Part shown: positions 1-9,331 of the stretch, piece by piece | How the letters are laid out: each line of letters begins with the position of its first letter | How positions within the stretch are numbered: position 1 is the first letter of the stretch | DNA from: Lactifluus volemus | Taxonomy: Eukaryota > Basidiomycota > Agaricomycetes > Russulales > Russulaceae | Reading direction: 5' to 3' | Length of the DNA: 64,000 bases | Assembly: GCA_022376515.1 (NCBI GenBank) | Contig: WTXI01000148.1 | Span: forward strand, 26,600 to 90,599 | Position numbers and translations under genes: made by a program | Notes under the pieces: generated by a model | Database searches by the model: none | Seen by the model: only the letters and a program-made list of their open reading frames with translations | Told to the model about the DNA's origin: nothing

Positions 1-527
1 CTAAGGTTTGAGGGCGGACGCAGTGTGAGAAGTGAGGATTACTTCTTGCAGCGCATTTGTATTAGGGTTCAGGCATCTGTGAGCTTGTTTCTAGTAGTGG
101 AAACAAGCGAACATAAGTCTGATCGATGGTGCGATGTACCTGGATCAAGGTACAGAGATGTGGTTCACAAGATGAGAGGAGAAGATGCAATGCAAGTGTG
201 AGCAGAGAACAATGAACTGCGATTCTAGACGAAGCTGAAGCTGGGGCTTTAGCTCGTCCACAGAGCCCTATTTATGCGTACAGAGGGCCAACCAACTATC
301 CTACAAGGGTCACAGTACAGTAGCGAAGTCAAGACTATTGACTAAGGACCTGAGTCAGTTCTGATGACTTAAGAACTGACTCAGTGTGTCTGACTCAAGA
401 TCTGAGTCAAGAACGCTGACTCAGGATTTGAGTCATGATCCCTGAGTCAAGTACATGTCCAAAACAGCAATGCACAGCCCCTAGAAGTCGCACAGAGGGG
501 GCTGGCCAAGGAAAGGGGTCCTAGGTC
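1..527 (-). other. LTR-like flank, possible solo or partial LTR
   Basis: No convincing coding region is present. On the minus strand this stretch looks like a promoter: a TATA-like ATAAATAG lies near 270-277, preceded by a dense block of TGASTCA motifs and followed by a transcribed-leader-like sequence. The block is bounded on the right by the ATAAC target duplication of the chromovirus. I infer an older LTR or promoter fragment that runs off the left window edge. A host gene promoter is the main alternative. No partner LTR is visible in the window. Confidence 0.35.
351..449. promoter_or_regulatory. Cluster of seven TGASTCA (Gcn4/AP-1-type) motifs
   Basis: Exact TGAGTCA or TGACTCA heptamers occur at 351-357, 377-383, 391-397, 403-409, 417-423, 429-435 and 443-449, seven copies in 99 bp. 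TGASTCA is the classic site of Gcn4/AP-1-type bZIP factors, known in fungi for amino-acid starvation and stress responses. Binding here is inferred from the motif only. The lesser matches gatgactta and ttgacta nearby suggest the array grew by short duplications. Confidence 0.55.
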
Positions 528-532
528 ATAAC
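528..532. repeat. Target-site duplication ATAAC, left copy
   Basis: The five bases before the TG of the left LTR are ATAAC. The same five bases follow the CA end of the right LTR at 8337-8341. A 5-bp direct duplication is the normal footprint of Ty3/gypsy integration and fixes both ends of the element. Confidence 0.9.
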
Positions 533-978
533 TGTTAGGGACTAGCTGTTCCTAGTTCCTAAGATAGGATCAAGTTGTTCAAGAGGGACCAACAGAGACG
601 CAAGTCTGGGTTGGGTCTTAGCTAAGTTATAGCACTTAGAGGGCTTCAAGAGAGAAGGGGATCACAAGGGGATTTGTGAGGAGGTTCAAGAGGCTAGTAT
701 TGGAGAGAAGTCCAAGCTGGAGAGCAAGGACACAAGTCAAGACGTCTTATATACTGTACAGGGCAAAGGGCGAGTGACATCAGTAATGATGTCATGAGCC
801 TGGGTCTAACTACGACGTCATCGAAGTTCTAGGCTAATGATGTCATAAGGGTCACTATGAGTCAAGAACACGCTGTTCTGTGTCGTACAAGGTGAGGCTC
901 TGTCCGTAAGCGAGAATGTAGACGGAAATGAAAAACATGAGGCAACAGGGAGGCTAAGGTCCAGACGAATCCGTAACA
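533..978 (-). repeat. 3' LTR of chromovirus (446 bp)
   Basis: It starts TGTTAGGGAC and ends CCGTAACA on the plus strand and is about 98 percent identical to 7896-8336. It contains TATATAAG on the minus strand (753-746), two ATGATGTCAT copies (786-795, 837-846) and a GACGTCAT-type CREB-like site near 813-821. It is the downstream LTR relative to the minus-strand ORFs. Confidence 0.95.
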
Positions 979-990
979 TTACCTCCCGTC
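979..990 (-). other. Polypurine tract for plus-strand DNA priming
   Basis: Directly before the 3' LTR in minus orientation the sequence reads GACGGGAGGTAA, a purine-rich block abutting the LTR terminus. Position and composition match the polypurine tract that primes second-strand synthesis in LTR retrotransposons. Confidence 0.75.
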
Positions 991-1014
991 TTAGGTGATT
1001 GTCCCACCAATCAC

Positions 1015-2288
1015 TCAGCACTCCCAGAAGGAGGGGTCCAAGTTGTGGACATCGTCGTCGTAGTCATCGCTATACCAGTTCTGCTCGGCTTCGTAGTCGG
1101 CTTTCGCATCCTTGGCCCAAGCAGCGGGGCAGCGGTGACTCTTGTAATTTTCGTGCCCCGTTCCAATGAGGCATTCCCCACCTTTACGCGGGCATTTGAC
1201 ATGCGGGGTCCAGCAGCGGGTGGCGACATGCCCAAGTTTGCCGCAGATTTTGCAGCGCATGTTAGGTGGCTGCCACTCCCTGGCCTTCTTCTTCCCCTTC
1301 ATGTCGCACGTGCTGGTGTACGGCTTCTTCGTGGTGCGATGGGGGCGCTCCTCCTCGCTGCTGCCTGCTCCTCCGCGTATGCGCGATCCTCCTACCTGTT
1401 GTCTGGTTTCTTCATTGGGAAGTGGGCAAGGAGGCAGCGGCGGGGCACCAGGGATGACGACGGGAGGCGGGGAGTTGAAGTGACGAGGCGGCGGTCCTTG
1501 TATGTCGGCTCTGTCACTGAGGATGAAGGGGAGGAGCCTGGTGGTCGTCCCGGTGGTTCCAAGGCGTCGGATGCTGTCCTCGTGCTTCTTGCGGAGGACG
1601 CTGAGGTTCTGCCCCAGCTTCCTCCCTTCTAACTTCAACCGCTCTTTTCTTCCACCGTCCACCTATAATGCTGCACCTCTGCCGTCAGTCCCGGGTCTCC
1701 TAGTTGTTTGAGCGCCTCATCGACGGTGCGGCGGAAGACGTGGGTAGGATGGAATAAGATGAGGTCGTCACGACCTGTCTCCTTGTCTGGATGGCTACGA
1801 GCATTGAGGGGGGCTTTGAACGGTCCATCCCAGTCTTGGTGTACCCGGTGATGTAGGAGTCGTCCCTCATGGCGAACTTGACGAATTCCATCTCTATGAA
1901 TCCCCCTGACTCGCATCTTTCATCGTGAAGGAGTAGTCGTGGGGGTTGTCCTCTTCATAGTGGTGGAATCCAACGGGAGTGGGGATGGTCCTCTCTGGTA
2001 CTGGGCTGAGTACCCTAGCGTGAGGAGGAGTGGGGAGCACGGTATTTCTTGGATGTCATCATCGTTGTCATCCACCGCAGTCTCAGAGGGTGTCGCTGGT
2101 ACGTAGCGAGGAGAGGAGGGGGCCTCGGATATTGGGGAGGTGTCTCTACCCATCAGGAGGTCTTGGATGACCTGGACGTCGACTTGGGCGATTGCTGCGA
2201 GGAAGTCCCTATCCTCAGGGCTATAGACTGCTACTGGACGGCGAGGAGTAGTGGGGGAAGTGGGAGAAGAGTTATTGGGGGAAGGCAT
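1015..2288 (-). CDS. Extra 3' ORF region with CCHC zinc knuckle (frameshifted)
   Basis: Three overlapping open segments (1920-2288, 1635-1916, 1015-1662) follow the chromodomain in different frames and probably formed one ORF. The first is Ser/Pro rich with an acidic patch. The last carries a CX2CX4HX4C knuckle (CKICGKLGHVATRC) followed by more Cys/His residues and an acidic tail ending just before the polypurine tract. This position, downstream of integrase, is where env-like or additional ORFs sit in some LTR elements. No signal peptide or transmembrane segment is seen, so it is not env-like. A nucleic-acid-binding role is inferred from the knuckle. Integrity is uncertain because of frame changes. 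Confidence 0.6.
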
Positions 2289-2379
2289 TGGAGGGAGATA
2301 TGGACAGATCGAATGATGACTCGTCTTCTTCCCTTTGGTCTCGTTTTATGTCTTCTGCGAGCGCTTCTTTGGATGTTTT

Positions 2380-2530
2380 GGACGAACTTTCTGAGGCAGT
2401 CCGGGGCGCGGATGTTCCCTTCTGGTTCCCAGGTGTCATGTGCTTCACTGTAGCCCTTCCATCGAACTCTGTATTGACGCTTCCTATTGTTCTTGCCTCC
2501 ACTCCACCGCATGTCAAGGATTTGATCCAC
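2380..2530 (-). CDS. Chromodomain at integrase C-terminus
   Basis: The segment starting near 2530 reads MDQILDMRW, then YRVRWKGYSEAHDTWEPE, followed by a helix ending in LRKF. The aromatic cage pattern (Y, W-x-G-Y, W-E-P) is that of a chromodomain. In chromoviruses it is fused to integrase and targets insertion to heterochromatin through methylated histone H3. It follows the integrase GPY/F-like module in another frame, so a frameshift separates them here. Confidence 0.85.
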
Positions 2531-2558
2531 TTTGTACTCCGTTTCTCCTTCGATCAGG

Positions 2559-3800
2559 TCAGGTGGGGCTCTTCAAAGTTCTCACCGTGCTCCTCCGTCT
2601 CCTTATATGGTGAGAGGAGGGAGGCGTGGAAGACATCGTGTATTTCCATGAGGCAGGGAGTCGCAGTTTGAAAACCACCGGTGACACGACTTTGGTCACA
2701 AGGAAGGGTCCATGCCGTTTGTTACTTAGTTTGGCTGTGGGGTGTGTCGTCTTCAGGTTAGTCCCCTCTAGCCAGACCTTCTCGCCTTCATGGAATGGCC
2801 TGTAGTTACGTTGTCCCTTCTTCCTCTGGCGTAACGTTGCAACGTGTTCTGAGCGGCTTTGATCAATCGCTGAGCCTGCTCTCTTACACGTTCTAGGGTG
2901 CGTTGTCTGTCTTCCAGAAGGGGGACGTTGGTGGTGATCGGTTGATCCGGTAGGAGGGCGTGTGTCCCATGAGGAGTTCGAACGGCATTTTGTTTGTGGT
3001 GGCATTGGGCCACGACCTTTGTACGTACTGCGCCATAGGTAGCCAGTTGCCCAGTCGTCTTGTTCGTAATTCCCATAGATCCTCAGGTACTGTTCTAACC
3101 ACTGATTGGTGCGTTCGACTGTCCGTCAGTCTGCGGGTGGTAAGCTGTACTGAGGTTCTGAGCAGACCCAGTATCCGGCAGAGCTCTTGCGCAAAGTTAG
3201 CAGTGAAGCGAGGGTCTCGATCTGAGATGACTTTTCTAGGGGCTCCATAATGGGGAAACACGTGCTCGGCATACAGGGAGCCACTCCTGGTGCATCTATG
3301 GTTTTGTTACAGGGGAGGAACACTGCCGCCTTGGTGCAGTCATGGTCTGTGATCGTAAGGATGGAGTCGTATCCTTTTGACAGGGGAAGTCGGTTATCAG
3401 GTCTAGGGCTATGGTTTCAAAGGGGGCAGCGTTTCGTTCTGTGGTGATGGGGAAGATGGAGATCTTGGGTTTAGTGATGCGACTCTTTGTCATTGGCAGA
3501 CGCACATCCTTGCACATAGTTTTTGACGAATTGTTTGACATCGGCCACCAGTAGTCACGTGTGACAAGCAGGTAGGTGTAAAAAATTCCAGGGTGTCCTG
3601 CCGTCTGGTGGTCATGGTAGTGAGTAACTATCTCCCATCTCAGGGGGTTGTCTGCCACGACAACGGCTTGTTATCATGGAACCAGATGTCGTCTCTTTTG
3701 TGCATGCGAGGGTGGAGTTCCGACCAGTGGAGGAGTTCCGCAGGGTACGAGTTTGTGCTTCAAAGACGCGTTCTTCGAGGGAGGAGAGGCTGATGGCTCG
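2559..3800 (-). pseudogene. Integrase (HHCC, DDE core, GPY/F module), frameshifted
   Basis: From N to C terminus on the minus strand: the zinc-binding part HYHDHQTAGHPG near 3620-3580; the first catalytic Asp in FETIALDLITDFP near 3420-3380; the second in ISDRDPRFTANF near 3220-3190; and the C-terminal module RNYRPFHEGEKVWL...RHGPFLVTKV near 2800-2700. The region around the expected catalytic Glu is read in a shifted frame. Integrase joins element cDNA to chromosomal DNA. At least three frame changes occur, so the copy is not translatable as written. Confidence 0.85.
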
Positions 3801-4014
3801 GACGAAGACTGAGTGGGGAGAACTGTGACATCTTGGTTGTCCTCTTTTCCCTGGTCGTAGTCTGGGCGGCGCGAGAGGTGGTCCGCTTGTTGTACTTCCC
3901 AGGCTTGTGGATTAGCTTGTAGTTATATTCCGCAAGCGTGGGATGTATCGGGCAACTCTCCTATTGATCTTCTGTGGGTTGCGCCAGTGTTGTAGGTTAG
4001 CATGGTCCGTGAAA

Positions 4015-5347
4015 CTAAGACTTCATGCTGCGCGCCCAAAGGAGGTGTCGCCAGTTCTCCAGTCCTTTGACTACCGCCATCAGCTCTCGATCGAAGATGT
4101 CGTAGCCTCGTTCAGCCTCATTCAGGGTTTCTGAGTGGTAGGCCACTGGTCTTGTTTTCCATTGTCGTCGCGTTGGTAGAGGATGGCTCCTATCGCGTAC
4201 TGGAGGCGTCGACCTCCAGTTCGAACTGTTTGGTCTCATCTGGTCGGAAGAGCACGGGTCGCTAGTGACTATGTCGATCAGTTTGTTCAGCGCGTCGTGC
4301 ACTCTTGCGTCCATTTGAATGTCTGCCCCTTTTAAGGAGGCTCGTGAGAGGTTTGGCGATGTGGGCGAATCCTTTGATGAATGGTCTTTGGTACCCTAAG
4401 ACTCCTAGGGTGCTCCGTACTTGGGTTACAGTTGATAGTTGTCGCGGCCACGTTGCCAGTCCGCTTCGCTTGGTCGGATCTATACGGATGGTTCCATCCT
4501 TCACGTAGATGCCTAAGTACTCACCGCGTCCTTCTCAAACTCGCACTTGGGGAGTTTGAGGAATAGGCTGTGTCGCGGAATACCTGTAGGACTTTCGCGT
4601 TATTAGCGGTGGCGGACTGGGTCTTTGTGCGTGGCTATCAGAAGTCGTCCATGTACCCATGGCATTCCCGGGAATTCATCGTAGATGGGTTTAAAGACTC
4701 TGTCCGCCATTCGTTGGAAGGTGGCCGGGGAATTGTTCAGTCCAAAAACATGACGTTGGGGTGGTACAGTCCGAAGGGGGTTTTGAAGGCCGCCTTCCAA
4801 CGATCCTCCTCTTTGATGCGTATGTTGTGGTACCCTGATCGGATGTCGAATTTGGTGAACAGTTCCTTGCCACTGAGTTCCTCCATGATCTGCTCTATCC
4901 TTGGCATGGGGTAGACGTCCCTGACCGTCCATTTGTTGACCTCTCGGTAGTCCTGGATGGGACGAAGACTGCCGTCTTTCTTTTTGATGAAAAACCAGGG
5001 CGTCGACCAGGGGGAGTTGGATTTTTCGATGTAATTCTTTTGTTCGTGTTCGTCGATCCACTCCTTCGTTGCTTGTTTCTCTGCCGTGGTCAAAGGATAC
5101 ACTTTGCAGTTGATAACATCTGGTGCTTCGGGTTTAGTTTGATTGCGTGGTCTTCCGGTCTGGATGGTGGGAATCTTTGCTCCTTCCTCGAGAAGACGTC
5201 TGCAAAGTCTCGATATTGTGGGGGGATTTCTACTTTTTCTTTGTCTTTGTTCGCTTCTCCGCCCATTGCTGTGCCATGTTGACTTTGCTGACTAGGATGA
5301 TCTCGTCCCTTCTTCCCAGGCCGGATCCACTCGTGCCCTTCGTACAA
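4015..5347 (-). pseudogene. Reverse transcriptase and RNase H, frameshifted
   Basis: The RT begins near 5230 (IPPQYRDFADVFSRKE), continues with KKKDGSLRPIQDYREVNK near 4990-4930, then FTKFDIRSGYHNIRIKEEDR and GLNNSPATFQRMAD. The YMDD box is encoded near 4655-4640, but in a frame different from the upstream part. RNase H is recognised downstream by AYHSETLNEAERGYDIFDRE near 4140-4080. The enzyme copies element RNA into DNA and degrades the template. Single-base frame changes flank YMDD and separate the RNase H. Confidence 0.88.
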
Positions 5348-5751
5348 TCATTCGTTCCTGTCTTTTCTTTACTCGGTCGTACCACTTGGCTTCTAGATGT
5401 ACTGGGGGTCCTTTGAGCTGACTGGTTTCCCAGTCGAACTTCGGTTGGAACGCTTTCAGCCAAGGGTATCCTAGATGATTCGGTCTGAGCCCAGGTTGAG
5501 ACGTAGAAGTTCTGTACTTCTTCTTTGTCTCCTTGTCTAATTCTGAGCTCGCAGTAGTGGGTGAGGGCTCCTGCTGTATTAGCAGAGCCATCGGCGTTGG
5601 TGATGGTTCGGGGAAGGGGGAGTTTCTGGAGGGCGACGTTTAAGAAAGAGGCGGTGGAGGTGTCCATGAGGTTTTCTGTGGCTCCGCTGTCCACAAGGGT
5701 TTTTACTTCGGCCATTCGCTGCATGGATCGGTAGGGCACATTCAAAATCAT
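5230..5751 (-). CDS. Retropepsin-like aspartic protease
   Basis: This 173-codon open frame contains LVDSGATENLMD near its start, with the DSGA active-site signature of retroviral-type proteases followed by the usual hydrophobic strand pattern. The family acts as a homodimer that cleaves Gag-Pol. It lies between the Gag zinc knuckle (5823-6368) and RT, the usual gypsy order. The tail of the ORF (5230-5350) runs into the linker before RT in a frame that is then abandoned. Confidence 0.82.
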   Translation of the reverse strand: MILNVPYRSMQRMAEVKTLVDSGATENLMDTSTASFLNVALQKLPLPRTITNADGSANTAGALTHYCELRIRQGDKEEVQNFYVSTWAQTESSRIPLAESVPTEVRLGNQSAQRTPSTSRSQVVRPSKEKTGTNDCTKGTSGSGLGRRDEIILVSKVNMAQQWAEKRTKTKKK

Positions 5752-5822
5752 AGAATTCCGAGTCCTAATACCGATCCGATACAGTTCTATGGCTCTTTCC
5801 CAGGCCGGTGGGTTAGAGCCGC

Positions 5823-7212
5823 CTAAAAACCCTCGTCTTTCAGCATGCTGTCCATGAGCTCTTCGCGTTGCTCCTGGACATCCCTCTGACTTTCCCTAGA
5901 AAGTCTTTCTTGTCGTCCTCCTCTTCTGGTTCTTCCTTGGCTCGTGCTGGTTGTGGAGGCTTCCTTCGCTACTACGCGCTTGGGCGCAGTCTTCCAGGTG
6001 TTCGTCCTTCCCTTCTTTTTGGGGCAGACTCTGGCCATATGTCCAGTTTCTTTGCAGAAGAAGCAAGCCCCTTTCTTCATGAGGCTGTCTTTTTCTGCAT
6101 CTGTCATGGCGTTGACCTGGACATTGTCTACGTCCATGGCGTCGGAGCGTCGGTCCTTCTGTCTGTTTTGGCGCATTCCTGCCAAGTGCGTCTGCCGTCT
6201 TTGCTTTCTTTGTACTTTTTGACACGTTCCTGGAATCCATGCGCGCCCCATTCTGCCCATTGGCTTGTTCAGCTCTAGCCGCGTCCGCCCATTGCTGGAA
6301 GGTGCGCGGGGCTGGGTTGATGTGGTAGAGGGCGTTGTGTAGCGCTGTTGGAGCCCTTGTCGGAACATGATGATGGTTCCCTTGTCTGAAGGCTTCTGTT
6401 TGCCTTCCTGGCGAGTTCCGTGAAGTCGCTGATGTAGGTGTCCAGTTCTCCTCCTTCATCTGAAGGTTGGAGAGGTTCCTTCCGCGTTCTGTTCTGCCGC
6501 TGTGTCTGGAACGCGCTCCTGAATTCATCCGCGAAAGTGTCCCACAGCCATTGGTTGTCATAACCGACTGGGTTCACGTTTCGCGTCGTGACGTTGTGGA
6601 GCCATTGGACCTGGGTCCTATTCCAGTTGGCGACCTTGGGTCCTTTGATGTATGACAGGCAGTTGGCGACTCTTTGGTAGGGGAGGGCGAAGGCGTAGTT
6701 GAAGTGTTGTTGAGCAGAAGAGGTTCCATTCGTCCATGAAGTCATCCGCCTTCTGTCTATCTCCATCAAAGATGGTGGGTGGTCGTCCAGTGGGTGCTCC
6801 CATAAGGTAGCCTGGTCCTGGCATCGGTCCTTGGGTAGTCCACCTCCTGGGGGTCCACCTCCTGGGGGTCCGGCCGGGGGCCAGCCTGGGGGTCCTCCTC
6901 CATGAGGGGGCCTTGAGGCGGTCCTGTGGCGGGCCTTGAGGTGGTCCTTGAGGTGGGCCTGGGGCGGTGCTCCTCCCTGGTTGAGTACCCATCCTTGATT
7001 ACGATCGGAGGGAGTGGTCCTCCTCCTCTTATAGCCAGATTGGCTTCACAATCGGTGCTTCGGTCATGGTCGCTCTGACTTGTATTGGTTCTGGTTCTAT
7101 TGTGATGGCGTCCACCTGTTCCGCTAGGTGGGTCATCGGGGTGTTTGCTGGTGGTTCTTGGTAGGAGTGGGTGGACAGGGGAGTCGTCGGTTCTGGTTCC
7201 CCGTGCTTCCAT
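5823..7212 (-). pseudogene. Gag: proline-rich N-part, capsid-like core, CCHC knuckle (frameshifted)
   Basis: Three overlapping frames together make a Gag. The upstream part (6766-7212) is Pro/Gln rich. The middle carries PPTIFDGDRQKADDFMDEW near 6780-6730 and FADEFRSAFQ with LDTYISDFTELARKA near 6540-6420, typical of Ty3-type capsid. The last part (5823-6368) has CFFCKETGHMARVC, a CX2CX4HX4C nucleocapsid knuckle, followed by basic residues. Gag forms the particle and packages RNA. The frame breaks between parts need at least two single-base changes. Confidence 0.82.
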
Positions 7213-7598
7213 CGTCCTCGCTATCTTCCCTTATTGCATTGAGAGCGCGATTGTTGGGTGCTGGGCGTCGCTTTCGCGCCACCATCCTGCTCCTGCCGCG
7301 TCGTTAGTCTGAGCGCGGGGCAGGATTTGAGTATCTCGTGGTGGCGTAGTACGGCGTGCCAGACGTCGTTGATGAATTCTACGCAGACCACTCTCCTTCT
7401 TGCGCAACGCAGTAACACCGGTCCGTGGGGTTCCAGTATATACCGCCTTTTACATGCGCAGGTAAGTCATCGTTGTATCGGGTGGGCACTGGGATCAGTG
7501 TTTTGTTGTCGGGGAATTCTATTCTGAGGAGGGTCGCGCTCATATTGCAACTGCAAGTATGCTGACTTCTGAGGCAGTTCTGGCAAAGGGATGAGAAT

Positions 7599-7868
7599 CT
7601 AGGCGCCGTCGTGTTCTAGTTCTGGGTCAAGCGTTTCCAATAGGATCGTCTCGCTTCTGTAGTCTTCTAGACTGTCGCTCAGGATCTCGTCTGCTTGTTC
7701 GATGGTCTGAACAAGTTCGTGGAGTTCCGTCAGGAGCCTTCGCTTCTTTTCACCTGTAGCTAGGTCGAGTAGGAGGAGTACTGTGAAGTATTCCTTCTCC
7801 GCGGAGATCCGGATGGCAAGCGCCTCTACCAGATGTTCAATGCGGTCGTTCGGGGGTTCTGCCACCTT
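7599..7868 (-). CDS. Element N-terminal ORF, about 88 residues, no ATG
   Basis: An open frame just inside the PBS encodes a small acidic helical segment (starting AEPPNDRIEHLVEALAIRI). No ATG starts it; upstream it runs into a stop within a few codons. A diverged copy of its 3' part is preserved at 8406-8500 in the related plus-strand fragment, which argues that the sequence is a genuine part of the element family. Function is unknown. It may be a Gag leader joined by frameshift or splicing to the downstream cysteine-containing segment (7221-7600). Confidence 0.45.
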   Translation of the reverse strand, partial: KVAEPPNDRIEHLVEALAIRISAEKEYFTVLLLLDLATGEKKRRLLTELHELVQTIEQADEILSDSLEDYRSETILLETLDPELEHDGA

Positions 7869-7883
7869 TCAGTGGTGTGTGGG

Positions 7884-7894
7884 AGCTTGGACTT
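7884..7894 (-). other. Primer-binding site of self-priming type
   Basis: On the minus strand the sequence right after the 5' LTR is T followed by AAGTCCAAGCT. No TGG, as needed for a tRNA 3' end, is present there. Instead the 11 nt are perfectly complementary to AGCTTGGACTT inside the LTR (8077 to 8067), about 28 nt downstream of the TATATAAG box, where the transcript should begin. Tf1-like elements prime with the first 11 nt of their own mRNA. Confidence 0.75.
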
Positions 7895-7895
7895 A

Positions 7896-8336
7896 TGTTA
7901 GGGACTAGCTGTTCCTAGTTCCTAAGATAGGATCAAGTTGTTCAGAGGGACCAACAGAGACGCAGTCTGGGTTGGGTCTAGCTAAGTTATAGCACTTAGA
8001 GGGCTTCAAGAGAGAAGGGATCACAAGGGGATTTGTGAGGAGGTTCAAGAGGCTAGTATTGGAGAGAAGTCCAAGCTGGAGAGCAAGGACACAAGTCAAG
8101 ACATCTTATATACTGTACAGGGCAAAGGGTGAGTGACATCAGTAATGATGTCATGAGCCTGGGTCTAACTACGACGTCATCGAAGTTCTAGGCTAATGAT
8201 GTCATAAGGGTCACTATGAGTCAGAACATGCTGTTCTGTGTCGTACAAGGTGAGGCTCTGTCCGTAAGCGAGAATGTAGACGGAAATGAAAAACATGAGG
8301 CAACAGGGAGGCTAAGGTCCAGACGAATCCGTAACA
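7896..8336 (-). repeat. 5' LTR of chromovirus (441 bp), promoter-bearing
   Basis: Terminal TG and CA match the other LTR. TATATAAG lies at 8112-8105 on the minus strand, placing the expected transcription start near 8077-8085. The 5 bases missing relative to the other LTR are all single losses from runs (AA, AA, TT, GGGG, AA). The three substitutions are all at CpG positions. Confidence 0.95.
8067..8077 (-). promoter_or_regulatory. Candidate mRNA 5' end / self-primer
   Basis: AGCTTGGACTT on the minus strand is the exact complement of the PBS at 7894-7884. It sits about 28 nt after the TATA box at 8112-8105, the normal distance to a start site, so it would form the 5' terminus of the genomic RNA. 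This is inference from spacing plus 11-nt complementarity. Confidence 0.65.
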
Positions 8337-8341
8337 ATAAC
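8337..8341. repeat. Target-site duplication ATAAC, right copy
   Basis: It is identical to 528-532 and directly abuts the CA end of the right LTR. Confidence 0.9.
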
Positions 8342-8405
8342 ATAAGACGAAAAATAGACGGAAAACAGTAGGAAATGGGCCAGACAGCCTGCATAACCGT
8401 AACAC

Positions 8406-8971
8406 GAGATCCTGAGCGACAGTCTAGAAGATTACAGAAGCGAGATGATCCTATTGGAAATACTTGACCTGGAACTAGAACACAATGGCACCTAGATTCT
8501 TATCCCTTTGCCAGAACTGCCTCAGAAGTCAGTGTGCTTGCAGTTGCAATATGAGCGCAACCCTTCTCAGAATAGAGTTTCCTGACAACGAAACTCTGAT
8601 CCCAGTACCCACCTGATACAATGATGACTTACCTGCGCATGTGAAAGGTAGCATATACTGGAACCCCACGGACTGGTGTTACTGCATTGCGCAAGAAGGA
8701 GAGTCAGTTCACGTAGAGTTCATCAATGATGTCTGGCATACTGTACTACGCCACCACAAAATACTCAAATCCTGCCCCACGTTCAGACTTAATGAAGCAG
8801 CAGGAGCAGGATGGTGGCACAAAAACTATGCTCAGCACCCAGACAACCATGCCCTCAGTGCAATAAGGGAGGACAGTGAAGATGATGGGAGCACAGGGGA
8901 ACCAGAACTGACAACCCCTCTGTCCACCCACTCTTACCAAGAGCCACCAGCAAACACTCTGATAACTCACC
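8406..8971 (+). mobile_element. Inverted fragment of a related gypsy gag region
   Basis: The plus strand here matches the reverse complement of about 7140-7690, diverged but clearly alignable (for example IEFPDN, YWNPTD, CYC and VEFINDVWH...LRHHKILKSCP are shared). An open frame at 8641-8980 reads through the part that is frameshifted in the full-length element. It starts abruptly at 8406 and is cut at 8971 by the poly(T) of the LINE. It is therefore a fragment of a second element of the same family, older than the LINE insertion. Confidence 0.85.
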
Positions 8972-8985
8972 TTTTTTTTTTTTTT

Positions 8986-9331
8986 GTGAAGCGATGTATT
9001 AGGTAGTTGAAGATAGTAACTAAGTTACCTAACAGCACTACCTAACGCGCTGGAGCGGGCCGTGCGGCCCGAAAACCTGAAGGAGGACAAAAATGCGTTT
9101 ATGCACACCCCTGGTGTGGGGTAGTGTGGGACTCATTGGCGGTGTAACCGTTGGTACTACCCACTAAAAACCTCTTTTCGTGTTGTCTGTGCAGGACTGG
9201 GTCCTGGATGCTTGGAGGGGAGAGCATCACCCCGGGAGTGTTTGTTTAGGTTTGTCGCAGTTTGGTTATGGCGAAACGCGGCGCTAAGGTCTTATCTTTG
9301 GTTTGTGCTCCTATTGGTTTCATCTGCGAGG
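8986..9331 (-). other. LINE 3' UTR with GC hairpin
   Basis: This non-coding stretch lies between the ORF2 stop and the poly(A). It includes CGGGCC-GTGC-GGCCCG near 9056-9071, a perfect 6-bp inverted repeat. LINE reverse transcriptases often recognise 3' UTR structure; such a role here is inference. Confidence 0.6.

Larger units (their letters stand above)
533..8336 (-). mobile_element. Full-length Ty3/gypsy chromovirus with broken ORFs
   Basis: This 7,804-bp element has 446- and 441-bp LTRs (TG...CA) flanked by ATAAC. Read on the minus strand the order is PBS, an N-terminal ORF, gag with a CCHC knuckle, protease, reverse transcriptase, RNase H, integrase, chromodomain, then an extra region with a second CCHC knuckle, then a polypurine tract. 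The order PR-RT-RH-IN-chromodomain is diagnostic of chromoviruses (Ty3/gypsy). The LTRs differ by three substitutions and five 1-base indels, so insertion is recent. The pol region is interrupted by many frameshifts, so this copy looks non-autonomous unless the indels are sequence errors. Confidence 0.93.

Noticed and set aside
1045..1632. 195-codon plus-strand ORF inside the chromovirus
   Set aside because: It is antisense to the zinc-knuckle ORF, whose CCHC motif is convincing; no domain is visible on the plus strand.
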